Assembly: GCA_032158125.1 (NCBI GenBank)
Contig: JASKOT010000018.1
Location: forward strand, 62,001 to 126,000
Length of the DNA stretch: 64,000 nt
Reading direction: 5' to 3'
DNA from: Papiliotrema nemorosa
Lineage: Eukaryota; Basidiomycota; Tremellomycetes; Tremellales; Rhynchogastremaceae
The position numbers were made by a program, and so were the translations under genes. Positions 1 to 11,775 of the stretch are shown here, piece after piece. The notes below the pieces were generated by a model. The model searched no databases, was not told the DNA's origin, and saw only the letters and a program-made list of their open reading frames with translations. Each line of letters begins with the position of its first letter. Positions within the stretch are counted from its first letter, which is position 1.

Positions 1-266
1 TAAGCTGTGGAGGGAGTTTGGCGGGAGGAAGACGGTAAAGGAGAAGCCGGGCGACCAAGAAGCGAGTCTACCAGCTCGTTGACATCTTTCCGCGAGCTCG
101 TCAGGGGCTTTTGATCAGCTGAGATTCGAGCAGATCGCCTAGACCCTACCTCTGCTTTCGTCTTGTCCGATTGAGCCAGTTGAGCTAGACGTTCCGCTTT
201 GGCTCGCTTGAGCTCTGCTAGTCGAGCTCTCCTCTCTTCTAATTCCTTTTTCAGCCTTTCCGACAT
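1..266 (-). CDS. Cytoplasmic dynein intermediate chain, N-terminal part (cut by window start)
   Basis: The frame is open from an ATG at 266 to the window edge and gives 88 residues. It begins MSERLKKELEERRARLAELK, a charged coiled coil of the kind found at the N-terminus of dynein 1 intermediate chains, which binds the p150 dynactin subunit. About 50 residues on is RKDVNELVDSLLG, matching the short helix after the coil in fungal and animal intermediate chains. The WD40 propeller that carries the heavy chain would lie beyond the window. No intron is needed here. The product would link dynein to cargo and dynactin in nuclear migration and retrograde transport. The assignment rests on the N-terminus only, so another coiled-coil protein with a similar start is possible. 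Confidence 0.72.
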   Translation of the reverse strand, partial: MSERLKKELEERRARLAELKRAKAERLAQLAQSDKTKAEVGSRRSARISADQKPLTSSRKDVNELVDSLLGRPASPLPSSSRQTPSTA

Positions 267-673
267 GGCAGGGGAGTTGGAAGCAAGAGATGTCTGGCAA
301 CAGGTTGGCAGTTGAAACAGCGAGGCGCGTCGCGTGGAAACAAATTACGTAATCAATGAACCGATGCGCCAGGCCTTGTGGACAATGGGTGATCGGGTCC
401 TTTGACGAGCAGATCATCGTCAAGACCATGGTCAAGGTGACGGTCGCCATGGCAGCTCATAAAGCGAGCGTCCCCAAACACGTGGAGTATGCCATTATTC
501 CTCATGTAATGTGTACGCTTGGGACCGTATTCTCAATTTAGATCTCAGCTCTTCTTCTCCACTGACTGTCTCTCCCATGACTCGATCCACTCCCTGCCCC
601 TATACACATTCTTAATACGGTGTACGTGTCAACTGTGGTAGACGAACAGCGCAGAGCTTGGTAATCAGTCACA
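267..673. promoter_or_regulatory. Divergent intergenic region, dynein intermediate chain / unknown gene
   Basis: This stretch lies between two start codons pointing away from each other and must hold both promoters. Short open frames occur on both strands, but none has codon bias or a recognisable product. No TATA box or repeat stands out. Confidence 0.4.
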
Positions 674-2194
674 ATGTCGAATCCTGTAAGCCAAAAGTTG
701 CTCCAACTCATCTCGTCAGCCTGACGACAGACAACTCCGCAGAGACCTAAAGCCATCATGGCTCCCCCAGCTCCCCCTACGCCACCAACACCTTCCTCAA
801 CTTCAATGGCATTGGTGTCGCCATCCAAAGTATTCACCATTTCCGTCCGAGAGGTCACCAGAGTCAAGTCCGAGATGCCATCCCCGCCACCGACTGCGAA
901 AGTCAAGCGAGAGCGACAACCGACTATCCCGCCTTCAGTGAGTCCGACTGTGATATGCTGTTTGACTGATTCATCAGTGTCCGAGATCAACTGTGAGCTG
1001 TCTTGACGCAAGAACTCACCCATCCAAGCACCAGTCTGATTGCAGCCCCTCCCCGCAACCCCGCGACGGCGTTCCTCCGTGACACCAAAAGCTGTTGAAC
1101 CATTCAAAACCCCGAGGACACCCATCTCACGCTATGCAAGACCATCTCGAACCCCAGCGACGTATCCTCGAATGCGATCACGTCAGCACACGGCTGGTCC
1201 CAGTCGTGCTCCATCCGCCACCCCAACGTTAGCGGGAAGCGCGAGAGGCGGGAGCTTCATCAGAGGAGGCACAGTCGATGCGGTGAGAGTCGGATATGAG
1301 CTCTGAGCGAGATTCTGCTGATTAATAGCCTATCGACTTTGAGAACATTTCGGCTCCGCCATCCCCTACGCCCTCTCGACGCCGTCTCGATTCGGTATTT
1401 GGGGGAACGTCGGAAGCCTCGTTCGCACTCTCCGGTAGAGGTTCGCCATTCATCCAGTCTCGACCATTCGCCTTACCCAATCAGCGACCCATCCGACAGG
1501 GAGTAGAGAACCGCCAGACGAGACAGTCTTCGCCGACCGTGTTCCCTGCACCACTGGTACTCATGCCCTCGGCAATGAAGGAAGCGGTTGAAGCTGCCTG
1601 CCACCTTCTCGACCAGCTGGTCACAGTAGGCGTTGAGGCAGAGGCGGGAGAAGTGGCAAACACAAAGTCTCTTATCGCTGCCGAGATGGTCGGTAACTTG
1701 TTCTCCAAGTCGCTCCTGGATCAGGTAACGGCTACCATAGGTGAGCGTTCTAGTCTCAGTATTTGCTGATCACACAGGCGACGAGATATCTCGAGAGCCG
1801 CTCTCAAGCTTGCTCGATGTGTTAAAGCGCCACCTGAAGAGCATCATCTCAGGGCATCAGAAAGGATATCAATTGTCACAGCAAAAGAGCAGAAAGTCCA
1901 GTACAGCGGTATCGGCATGGTTGGTCATGTGGAGATCTGGTCTGGCGATCGACGCCGACAGTGTCACTATGATGACCAAAGAGCAGGCGTTAGAGGTGAT
2001 CGGCGCTTGGAGTGATGCTACGTCTGGCATCGCGCAGGACACTATTGGTGAGTAGTAGTTACGAAAGGCAGCGCTGATGAGAAGCCGCCTCGGCCAAAAA
2101 GATTCCTGCTATTAACGCGCAAAACTACCGTCGTTGGCGTCACGTCGCAATAAACTTGGCGAAAGTCATTATAGACGAGCTGTACAGGGTCTGA
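674..2194 (+). CDS. Unknown protein, TP/SP-rich basic N-terminus and helical C-terminus
   Basis: Six exons fit cleanly: 674-685, 743-937, 1046-1282, 1329-1740, 1778-2047 and 2082-2194, with consistent phases, GT-AG introns and CTGAY-type branch sites. The product is 412 residues. The first 200 or so are rich in Pro, Ser, Thr and Arg, with many SP/TP sites such as TPRR and KTPRTP that a proline-directed kinase could use. The C-terminal half looks like packed helices (for example LPSAMKEAVEAACHLLDQL) and ends in a basic-aromatic segment, NYRRWRHVAINLAKVI. I do not recognise the family. The very short first exon of four codons rests on the splice pattern only. Confidence 0.6.
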
Positions 2195-2335
2195 GTTGAA
2201 GGCGAATCGACCTGATAGGCAATGTGACACTTCAGTATGGACTATGCATGCTATTCATGACAACTGCTTCGTCAGATAATTGGAGACGACTCAGGCGGGA
2301 CACCTACATTCGCTCCTTTAGTACACAGCCATCGA

Positions 2336-3001
2336 CTAGAAGTCATCATCATTGCTTCCACCGAACCATCCTGAGTATACCAGTATTGTCCCATACACCA
2401 ATCCACCCCCAGCGATTGACATCCAGGCAGCGGCGGGTTGAATCAAGGCGGAGTGGGCAAGAAGCAGGGGAAGGGATAATCCGGTTGTCTAGGGGTCAGT
2501 ATTTGGCGGAGCATCATTTTGAATCAACATACCACCAGCATACCGGTGAGGAAACGACCGAAGTCGACGTATGCAGAGTTGTACTCTGGCGACAAATCAT
2601 CTGCTCTAGCACATCTTGAGCAGATGGAGTTGGGCAAGGGGGCGATGATGAACGTCAATGCTGTCATGTCAGGACTGATCACATAAGATACAACCTTTTA
2701 CTCACCCACGAGGATGGGCAGCCAGTTGCCCCATAGTGCGCAGGAGAGAATGACCAGCAAGAAGCCGGCTGCTAATACGAACGAGAGGAGAATGACGGCT
2801 GGTAGTGAGAGACGAGTCATGGCATGAGATAATTGGTCGAAGAGTTGAGAGGGTAGAGCGAGGGTGAGGATGTAAGAGGGCATGGTAGCGGATGCAATCG
2901 TGTGTGCAGAGGTGGAGGGGGACGAGGTCAGCCCGGTTTACTATCGAACGAGAGATAGGACAAAGGTGTTTTGGACGCTTACTCTTCAGTCCAGCTGCCA
3001 T
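2336..3001 (-). CDS. VPS55: Vps55/LEPROT-family endosomal membrane protein
   Basis: Exons 2983-3001, 2706-2798, 2533-2660 and 2336-2488 give a 130-residue protein. It starts MAAGLKTVILLSF, which aligns with the animal LEPROT start, and contains FLLVILSCALWGNW, IIAPLPNSIC and FGRFLTGMLV, all typical of Vps55. Four hydrophobic segments fit the four-helix topology. Vps55 works with Vps68 in late endosomes to move cargo to the vacuole. The start at 3001 was chosen because it reproduces the conserved MA-G-K start. A longer open frame begins at 3061 but adds nothing conserved. The gene converges with the unknown gene to its left (stops 142 bp apart) and diverges from the CCCH gene across 261 bp. 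Confidence 0.9.
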
Positions 3002-3262
3002 GGTCGCAATGTGAGGGTCCTTTATGCTGTCCAGCTGTTCAAGTTGCTGAGAGTATGCCAATGGGAGTCGAGTTGCTTGAGAGGGTATAGACGATGAACA
3101 TGGGTTGCCTCGGCGTACTCATCTCCCGAGTTGGGGAATGCATGCCTATTCGTGACTGTGCTGTTCCGAGGGGAAACAGGCGCGCGTAATGAGCCGTTGT
3201 TGATGATCAACGCTTGGTCCTTCTTGACTTGTTCTTGTCATCCTTTCGTCAACCCGTTCTTC

Positions 3263-4656
3263 ATGGCGGGCTCCATGTCGGCAGCAGATAGGCAGAAGCT
3301 CCTGTTGCAGCAGGAGATCGCAAAGTTATCAGGTAAGCTTGCGCACTCCCAATTTCCGCTGATATCAGGGGCGATATCTCGACATGCGGCAAACCCATCA
3401 CATCAATCCAGTTACCACCCGTACGCTCGCGGGGGTAGCTCAACAGGCAGAGGGACCATCAGAGGTAGAGGGACTCGTGGTCGAGGACGAGGAGGGTACA
3501 GCCTCGATTTGCGGAAAAGCACAGCTCCTATATCAGAGCCGAAGGAAGCTGGAGAAATCAGCAAGTCTCCCTCGCCCGCCCCGCCGCCCGTCACCCCGGC
3601 AACAAACTGGGTGAAAACGAATAACAAGGGAAATATGAGTCTAATGACGGCCGAGACAAAGTGGGTATAACCTCTGGTCCATCACTCACAATAGGGCGAA
3701 ACTTTCCGCTCGACCAAAACCCCTTCGAAAACCAAAGATTCCACCTCAGATTCAAGTCTTGAGCTCTTCCTCGACCAGCCAAGGACAAAGAGTTGTGATT
3801 GATGGTGTCATATTTCAATTCGAGCAGGATGGGAAGAAACTTACACGGATCGGAGGTGAGCAGTGGAGCCGGCACGATACCTGACGGAAGAACTACCCGC
3901 AACATCAGTCGGCACGCCCACACGAAAGAGAGTAGATTATGGAGGACAAAAGTACCGTCGAACCAGCCGTGGTAACCTGGTTCAGTCAAAGTGAGCTATC
4001 GGGCTGAATGACCTAATGTGTAGAGCAAACACCCCGTGCCGATACTACACCAAGACAGGTATAGCTCACTCTCAACCCCACTCACCACAGGTCGCTGCAA
4101 CAAGGCGCTCACTTGTCCTTATGCCCACATCCCCGATCGACTCGCCATTTGTCCCAAATTTCTCAGAGGGACCTGTCCACATACTGCGGAGACGTGTCCT
4201 TTGTCCCATCGACCTTCCACGCACAATACGCCCTCTTGCGTGCACTTTCAAGCCACATCAACATGTCGCAATGGCTCTGACTGTCTCTATCCGCACGTCA
4301 AGGTAGCATCCGATGCGCCAATCTGCGAGGCGTTTGCAAGAGGAGGATGGTGTGATGCAGAACCAGGGACATGTCCAAACTTGCACGTCTGGGAATGCCC
4401 AGAATACAGAGAAAAGGGCACTTGTGCTCGCGGAGGGAGATGTGGGCTGAAACACGTGCTCAAAGTGGAGAAGTCCCAGCCGGTCAAATCGGCAGAAGGC
4501 AGCTTTGAAGCGAACACCGATTTTGTCACTCTGGATCAAGGCTCACCTCCAGAAGTGTCAGAAGAGGAAGATTCAGAGGAAGACCACTCAGATGGATCGG
4601 GTGAGTCTGACGAGTCTGATGAAGAGGCCGACGAGGTTCTCGACATTGTAGCATAG
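3263..4656 (+). CDS. CCCH zinc-finger protein with five fingers (ZC3H3-like)
   Basis: Six exons (3263-3332, 3369-3660, 3695-3855, 3891-3990, 4024-4058, 4091-4656) join in frame. The N-terminus has RG-rich repeats (RGRGTRGRGRGG). The core holds five consecutive fingers of the type C-X7/8-C-X5/6-C-X3-H, beginning CRYYTKTGRCNKALTCPYAH and ending ECPEYREKGTCARGGRCGLKH-like. The C-terminus is a strongly acidic Ser/Glu/Asp tail. Five tandem fingers of this spacing are the signature of ZC3H3 and its fungal relatives, which take part in poly(A)-dependent mRNA export or nuclear RNA surveillance. Either of two in-frame ATGs, 3263 or 3275, could be the start. All introns are 32-36 nt. Confidence 0.82.
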
Positions 4657-4719
4657 GTCGGTCTACGGTCAAGATTATGAACAGACATGAAATGATGATG
4701 CATGATATCATACATATGA

Positions 4720-7700
4720 TTAAGCTTTTTGAGCCAACGTGTCGATTACGACTCGCACACCGTTGGCCGCTTCGAGCTGTGATGGATTAGATGCGAGACT
4801 ATGAAGCACACCGCCGAGGGCACCGTTGACGACTGCGCAAACTCGAGGGTAGAATGAGGCAATGTCGGGTGATCGTGGGTCGAGCAGAGCCGAGGTTTTC
4901 TGAGCCCATCTCAACGCTCGACCAAAGGCCGGATCAGAAGGATGGAGTTCTTGAAGCAGTTGTGAGAGCTACGGTCAGTCGTATACGAGGTCAAGACTCA
5001 CTCGGTGGAGGAGGGAAAGGGTGATGGCCTGGCTCAGTGCGCTTCTTGCAGGAGGCGAGGGAAAGATCGCATCAGTGTAGGCATAGTTTGACCCGATCAA
5101 TGCCAACACTGCAGGTGTGTTTTGCGCACTGAGCGCATTGAGGAATGTGTCTTCGAGATTGGCAGGGGGCGCAGCAGCTTGGGGAGACGCTCGGGATGCT
5201 CCCATTGATGCCACTTGTCGTTGCAGATCATGCACGGCAGAAGCCAGAGATCGGATCGTGTCGCTGTTATCCTCTTTGCGTGCCTGGAGCATCTCGGATT
5301 TGACCTCTCGGAGGATGCGGTCGCCCATTCGCTGGCAGTCGGCGGCGATGGCGGGAAGCAGAGTGGCGGCAATTGCCTTTTGGATGGCTAGATCAACCTG
5401 CGGTCAGCGGGTCCGAGACATGCACCTACAGAGGCTTGAGCAGCAGTGGCCACTGATCGCTGGATGCTAGGTGCCAGAGTGCGTTCCATCTGAGTCACTG
5501 CGCCGGAGAGCGCCGAAGTCACGGCTGACTGAATCTCGTGTTGAACTGCCAAGGTGGTTGAGTGGGAACTGCGGTCAGCGCGAGACGCTGGAAAACACTT
5601 GCAATCTTTGAATCTCAGACTCGACAGCCGACTTGACCTTGGTGGTAATCTGCTCAGCGACGCCTTCTGACATTGCGTCAAGGCGAGTCTCAATCTGGCC
5701 CATTTGTTTGGCGAGCGACTGCTTGAGATTGGTATTGAATTTGTCATCAGACTGACATGAGTGCGAACCTCTTCGTCGACTCACCTTCTTAAACATTTTG
5801 CTCAATTCGTGAGACTTGATGAGATATTCCTCGGACAATTCTTGCTTCACTGCAGGAGGAGAGGCTTTGGCTTGTGGCGCTTTGGGCACTTCTGGCGGTG
5901 CTGGGCTCGACGAAATGTTGTCACAGACCGGTTTCTCCACGTGTGCCATGCTGAAACCGCCAGGCGTAGCAAAGAAGAACTCGGCAAATTCGGTGGCTTT
6001 GGGGTTAAACGACAAGCTCAGCACGGGCTCCAGAGGCAATTCGGCGACCTTGTCGAAGGCAGTGACGGGTCCTCGCTCCGAAACTCTGATAGGAGGTTGA
6101 CCCTTCAAAGCATAACGGAATCCAAAGAGGCTACCCCGGCCAAAGACAGACACCCAGAGGATGTTCCGCGTGGCATCGTAGATAGGCTGCGTGAAATGTG
6201 TTTGGCCCGTAAATGAGATGGAAGACACGACGGCAGTCTCGCCGGTGATTTGGACGAGGTCGTAGATGGTGTTGTTCTCTCTCCCAATCAGGAGATTTGA
6301 TTCGACAAAGTTTATCGAGGTGGGGGAGGATGTGGGGAGAGGTCTGTTCCAAACTCGAAGAGAATTGGACACGTTGTACAGGGTGAAATGCGACTTGGTA
6401 GAGAGAACACCGATGGCTTGGTTCGAGTGGTTGATGCAGAATCCTGCGACAGTCTGGTGTTAGCAGAGTCCAGGAGATTACTCACCCCTTCAGTTTTCAG
6501 CACCGTGGCGGTCCGCTCCAGGTCAGACATATTGACCTCCCCCTTCTCCGGTCGGATGATGATCACCCCGGCATCACCACCTACAGCAAGGTGATCTTCG
6601 CCGCTCTTACGCAGCCATTCGACCCGGTTGATTTGACCAAGAGATGAAGCATCGTACTGGATGTGGGTGATGATGTCGCATGGTGGGTTGTCCGTCTGCC
6701 ATTCGGTAGGAACGGAGAATACTGTCACCGAATGGTCAGAGCCGACAACGGCAACTCGGTCGGGAATAACTGCAAGGTCGAGAATACCCGTTGCTTCGGG
6801 AAGTTGAAGAACGACTCGCGCCCCAGACGTGCTGTCAATAAGTCGTACTCGGCCTGGAGTCAGTGACGGAGGTAGTGTGCACTTACCTTTGGTGAGTACA
6901 TAGGCGAGCCATCCGGCAGTGATACCAACTGAACGGTTGGGAGTGAAAAGTGTGCTTTCGGCTTTCATGATGGTAGTTGGGATGATTTGCACCGCTCCAG
7001 GGGTGCCGATGAGATGGTCGATGTTGGGTTGAGAGATGTCGATGGTGATGTTTGCCTCGGCCTGAGCGGGTCTATGATGAGCTACAGTCAATGTTAATAC
7101 CTACCCATTGCCTGTTGTGCCCTTGGGAACGACTGAGCTGAGTAAATGAGGAAGCTGAGGGGGCTGCAAAGTCTGAGGAAGTCCCTTGCTGGCTTGGTGT
7201 GAGCTCGAACTTGGCTTTCGTTGTCGTGCTTCTTGGCCAGACTGCGGTGTGGGCAGCGGACTGGGATCTCGGGGAGGGGGAGCCGCTTGTGCCGGAGCCG
7301 TGACCTTAGGACTGGACTTCACGGGCGCAGGGGAAGGGGACGCTTTGGGCTGGGGCTTTTTGGCCTTGTCAAACACGTCGAAGGGTGAGACGAAATCAAA
7401 CATGGATTTCGTCGGGTGTGGGGGCTGGGTAGACTCGGCAGGTGGAGACTGTGGATGATTAATGACTGGTTCGTTACTGGAGAGAGTCAGCGTGATCACC
7501 TCATCTACGCACGGTTGAAAAGGCTTCTCCGGAGGGGCAATGGATCCGTATTGAGTGCTGACATCCGAAATCGGTTGATCCTTGCCTGGAGAGGGAGTCT
7601 CTGACGATGTACCGATGCTTTGGAGCATCCCTAGAAGACTCGATCGATGGGACTCCTGGTTGGGCGGCGAGGTGGGAGGGGATATATTGGCAAAGAGGTC

Positions 7701-7856
7701 CTGGAGTGAGACGGCTTGGAGAGAGGGAGGTGGAGGTAATGGGGATGGCTCTCGAGGGGAGCCTTCGGGGGCCGAAAGGGCAGGGGCGGGAGCAGGAGCG
7801 GATTGGGATGCAGTCGACTTGAGCATGTCGAGGAGTTTGTTGGAGTGAGGATTCAT
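4720..7856 (-). CDS. EDC4: Enhancer of mRNA decapping 4 / Ge-1 scaffold
   Basis: Eight exons (7105-7856, 6887-7071, 6486-6853, 5785-6453, 5603-5751, 5430-5568, 5002-5397, 4720-4968) encode 968 residues. The first 250 are Pro/Ser-rich and disordered. Next comes a WD40-like propeller of about 330 residues (LDLAVIPDRVAVVGSDHSVT; INRVEWL), then coiled coil (KQSLAKQMGQIETRLDAMSE). The helical Ge-1 C-terminal domain ends NGVRVVIDTLAQKA, and this domain plus the overall layout identify EDC4/Ge-1. It scaffolds Dcp1-Dcp2 and Xrn1 in P-bodies. The intron at 5569-5602 uses a GC donor (GCAAGT): GT alternatives nearby either break the frame or need a weak donor and a 28-nt intron. All introns are 32-34 nt. 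The start at 7856 gives MNPHSNKLLDML, a short helical start common in P-body proteins. Confidence 0.88.
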
Positions 7857-8152
7857 GTTGAGCAGAGTTGAAGAAGAAACGCCTCGAGGCAGAAGGGATG
7901 AGTTGTGTGGACTTCTTTCGCCCGATTGCTGTCGCAGTATACTTTCGCTACAGGTCCTGGTCGCAATCTCTGAACAATAGACGCTTGTAGTCCAAGGGCA
8001 GTGAGGCCGACTCGAGGTTATGCAGGAAGTGACGTTGAAAAGGAAAAGACAATAATCTTCCAGCGAAATCAATCGCCTGACAGATTGCCGCTCTGAACCG
8101 GATCTCAACCTGTGATCTCTATGCATTCTATGTACAGCTACACTCAACACCT

Positions 8153-9001
8153 CTACCAAGGGAAGTCTGACCCATCCCATGTGATCCACTTTCCACCGTG
8201 CGTCTCCTTGGTCGCGGTGTCCACCTGGAATCAGCCGATATCTCACTGGCGGACTCACCCCATGGACGAGCCCAGCGGTAGTCTCTTCAACCGTCTGGTA
8301 CGCCTTGTCCATGCCGAAAAAGTTGGCACCATGATTACCCATTTCAGTCTGAACGAACCTGTGATATGAGCTGAGATCTGTATAAATCACCTACCCGGGG
8401 TCCAGGACGAAAGAGATGATCTGTTCATTCTCCTGGGCAATCTTCCGCGAGAGCCAGTGGAGAGCAGCTTTGCTCATACCATAGACTGTCGTAGGGAAAG
8501 GTCGTTGCTCGATCCCACCGATACTTCCGGTAGCTGAACCGAGCACCGCAAACTTTGCCCCGACAGAAAAGAGGTTGGCGGAGAAGATTGCCTGGTAGAG
8601 AGCGAGGACGGCAAAGGTGTTGACCTGCATGACCTCCGGAGCTTCCTTGAGCGAGGCGGTCGAGGTCGGGAGGTATGTTCCAACTATTCCGGCATTGGCA
8701 ATCACCACGTCGAGCGACTTGATGCCGAGATTGAGTATGTCAGTGATGGCGCTTTGTGCGTCGGCATTGATGGCATTGTCGATTTTGACGAGGTGAATCT
8801 TGCTCCCGGACCCGACTGGGAGGCTGAGAAGGTGTTGAGCGGCGGAAGGGTCTCTGACCGCGGCGATCACGGTCGAGTTGGATCGAGCCAGGTATGTGGT
8901 GACAAGCGCTTTACCAAGGCCTGGCATAAGCGATCTCTTTTCAACTCGATCTCACCCCGATTGGCACCCGTGATGAGGTAGGTGGTGTTGCTCGTGGTCA
9001 T
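8153..9001 (-). CDS. Short-chain dehydrogenase/reductase (SDR)
   Basis: Four exons (8956-9001, 8395-8920, 8259-8358, 8153-8224) give 247 residues, the normal size of a classical SDR. The cofactor motif TGANRGLG appears only after the first intron is removed. VIANAG and the catalytic YGMSKAA (Y-X3-K) follow, with a serine in the upstream GSATGS. PGFVQTEMG and the ending GGKWITWDGSDFPW resemble fungal norsolorinic-acid-ketoreductase-like enzymes of unknown substrate. It should reduce a carbonyl with NAD(P)H, probably NADPH. It stands alone rather than in a metabolite cluster, so its substrate cannot be inferred. Introns are 34-36 nt. Confidence 0.87.
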
Positions 9002-10098
9002 GGTGGGATCAGTTTGATACTCTACGTTGGTGTGGGTGCGATGGATGTTTGATCTTGCGCTTTGCGTTGCTTGCTTTATACCTTTGCTTGGAGATCGAGC
9101 TTATCAGTGAGGCCGTCGGTATGCGTGTAGCTGAGTCGAGCTTGAACCCCTTGTCCCCTACCCCTCACCCCCTTCCCCAACGCCAGTCGCTCGGGTACTC
9201 GCAAAACAGTCAGCACAGGTCGAGATGACAAAGCTCGACCGGCGGTCAGGGGTATAATCACGTGATTGTTGAGTCACCCCCATCTCCGGGGTCGGTACGA
9301 GTACTCTATCTGAATCGCTGCCAATCTGACGCATGAGCGCCATAAGAACGGCCCCCAGATTGATACCCCAAGGGTAGGTTACTGCTATGTCGATGTCTTG
9401 CTGAAAGGGCTCGGTCCCGGCTGCCCCACGGTAGAAGTACTTCACATCCAAGGGGACCGCAATTGCGATCGCTGATACTGTCAACGGGGTGCACTGTACA
9501 TATTCGTTGAGAATGGGTGATGGGTCTGTTTTCGTGCCTACTGAGGCCGATCATAGCTCCCGAGAGATATGCAGAGGCGGATGGTCTCATCGTGCTCTGA
9601 CTATGAAGTCGCAGATCGAGGAAAGTCATGGAGAGCAGATGCTCTTATGTATTTCTGTCAATCTCTCACTTGAAGCTCGAGAGGATGAGCCACACCTTCC
9701 TGTACCCCATCGGGACGCTTAAACGGGTTGGATTACGGATCGAATGTTGATGGCGTTCGCCAAAGGATACTCTCAGTGAAGGAAGGCAGAATGCGACCTG
9801 TCACGGGTTGGACAATGATTAGCATGTAAGGCATGCGAGAGCTGTGGCAGTAGAGTTGAACGGTATACGTAACAACGACACAGCCACAGCATGGGCTGAG
9901 ACGGAAGAATCTTTGCGCATTCGAGGTGAGGAAGTGGCCACGCATTATGCATTATGCACTATTCTTCTACTGTTTTTCATTATTAAGGAAGAGGCATTTT
10001 GGAGTTGTGGTTTTCAAAGCCATTGCGGAAATGATCCAGACCGCTCTTTTCAGCGGCTTGCGGAGTGTAGGATCTTGGACCGAAACGAGGGCTTTCGC
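9002..10098. other. Gene-poor 1.1 kb
   Basis: The stretch separates the SDR start from the ceramide synthase stop. It holds two overlapping minus-strand open frames of about 107 residues (9158-9484, 9306-9629) and a plus-strand one. None has recognisable domains, splice sites that extend it, or family-like composition. It is probably SDR promoter plus ceramide synthase 3' region. Confidence 0.35.
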
Positions 10099-11775
10099 CT
10101 ACTCTGCCTTGCTCCCCTTCAACGCCTTGGCTTTCGCCTCGGTACTCGGTTCCTCGTCTTCATCATCAGACCGCTCGTCCGCCAAGGGAGCCGACAGCAC
10201 GGCGCTGCATGTCAGCGATGGCTTGTTACTGCGACATACCGAATGAGGATCCTCCAGATGAGGAAGTACCAGAAGAGATTGATAATCTGCAAAAGCGCAA
10301 TCGGAACGAAGATTTGCCATTGCATCCTGACATGAGGGCTTGATCTGGAATACAACTCACCAAGGAGCCATCCAGACGTCGTTGAATGGGTCAAAGACCA
10401 TTTGGTCCTTGCTGAATGTCAACTCACGGACTACATTAGAACTCACGGGATAAGTTTAAACTCGTGCCAGACGGACCACAGAATTTTCAGGTTCAAATAA
10501 TGCCTGAAGTAGGTCCACACTCCGACGAAAAAGGCGAAGAAGAACTGCGACCAAAACTCGTCGACATAGTTGACACATTTAGCCAGCTGACTGTCAGTTC
10601 GCGACAGGCTCAGAACCCACCGCCAGAAAGATATCACTGATATCCATGGTGAGGAAGATGGCCACACCAATGTACGTCAAGTGAACTGTATAACTCCATC
10701 CAATGAGCCACAAGGTCACGGCGTGCTTCTGTCAGCGTCGCACTTTTGTCCACTCACATGCGCGACGAGCTCTTTGAAGTCCTTTCGGGGCTTTTCGATC
10801 TTTCCCGCGAGCACTGTGATCAGCGATGACAATAACAAACACCAACAGATGGTCTGCTGAAGCCAGTAGGACGCCTGAAGGAGGTAGTAGAGCTTGAGCG
10901 AGAATGGCATTTCCTTGTGAGGGTAGCCGACCCAGTATTCAGACGTGTTGTACCCTGCATTCAGCTCGACCGACCCGGTCGAACATACACCAAATAGGTA
11001 GACCCTTCATGACGAACTGCGGTCAGCGTGTATCTGATTCTCAACGTACGAGGCCGATAGTCGAGGTAATGGTGAAATAAAAGATGGCATAACCCTCTGC
11101 CATTCAGCTTTGTCCCGGGCACTACTCACGTTCCATGAACCGCATAACCTTTCCCCCTTTGATCCCCAGCGAAATGGCCAAAGGTCTGAGCAAGTGGATG
11201 GTGACAAATTGTCGGACACCACATAAGTTCAGGCCCAAAGTGTCACTTACAAGGACCAAAAAATGACATGGTGGAGGACAAACACCAAGTCGGACCACAC
11301 TTTGACGTATTTACCATTAGGTAGTTGACCCTGCAAGAAGAGCAAGTACTTGACCGGATTGACCGAGATGATGTCTCGCTTGACCAGTTGCTCAAGGAAG
11401 ACGTAGAGAACGGGAAAGACCATCATGATGGTGAACGCCGAAGCTACCGTGAGCGTTGCCGAAGCAAGGTCACTCACAAGGTACCAACATCCACCTTCCC
11501 GTCTTGAGATCTCCCATGAACCCCTTTGAGCGGTATTGTTCTGGCAGCTCATGTTTCCTGGGTCGAGGCGGCCCAGAGAGAGGTTTCACCTCGGAGGTGG
11601 TCTTACCGGACAGAGGGGTCCTAGAGTGAGTGTTTGGGGAGATGCGTCACGTACCCAGTGCGGGCCTGGTGATTGAGCGGCACTTGGCTACCAATTAGCG
11701 ACAAGCTTAAGCTGTAACTTACTTGAGCGCATTGGTGACGCTAGAAGAGCGTCGTCTACCTTGAGGTCGAGACAT
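10099..11775 (-). CDS. Ceramide synthase (LAG1/LAC1 family)
   Basis: I join 14 exons into about 415 residues. The product has many membrane helices and the Lag1 motif: AHHAVTLWLIGWSY then FLTMDISDIFLALAK, with the conserved His-His and Asp pair of the active site. EKPRKDFKELVAH and YLNLKILWSVWHEF also match yeast Lag1/Lac1. The tail is acidic (DERSDDEDEEPSTE), like the phosphorylated tails of yeast ceramide synthases. It acylates sphingoid bases with acyl-CoA in the ER. Most of the 13 introns are 32-36 nt. The intron starting at 11250 has no AG where conserved VRQFVTIHLLRPLA must begin; see findings. It shares a 195-bp promoter region with the methyltransferase gene on the other strand. Confidence 0.88.
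11219..11250 (-). other. Atypical intron without 3' AG in the ceramide synthase gene
   Basis: A perfect donor (GTAAGTG) at 11250 follows HHVIFWS. The conserved sequence resumes at 11218, giving FWSFVRQF, but the 32 nt between end in GG, not AG. The first AG lies 65 nt from the donor and would delete about 11 conserved residues while keeping the frame. Confidence 0.5.

Noticed and set aside
5528..5602. A 64- or 70-nt GT intron in EDC4 starting at 5598
   Set aside because: It needs a poor acceptor or skips the strong GACCGCAG acceptor. The 34-nt GC-AG intron fits phase, length and consensus better.
7101..8390. A single 429-residue frame joining the SDR C-terminus to the EDC4 N-terminus
   Set aside because: The SDR stop at 8153 is created by splicing, and EDC4 has its own ATG at 7856; the long frame arises only by reading through introns and the intergenic region.
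9158..9629. Two overlapping minus-strand frames of about 107 residues
   Set aside because: No conserved motif, no supporting splice pattern and unusual composition; treated as intergenic.
11186..11250. A 65-nt canonical intron in ceramide synthase
   Set aside because: It keeps the frame but removes residues conserved in Lag1/Lac1, so it is not taken as the main model. It remains a possible alternative.
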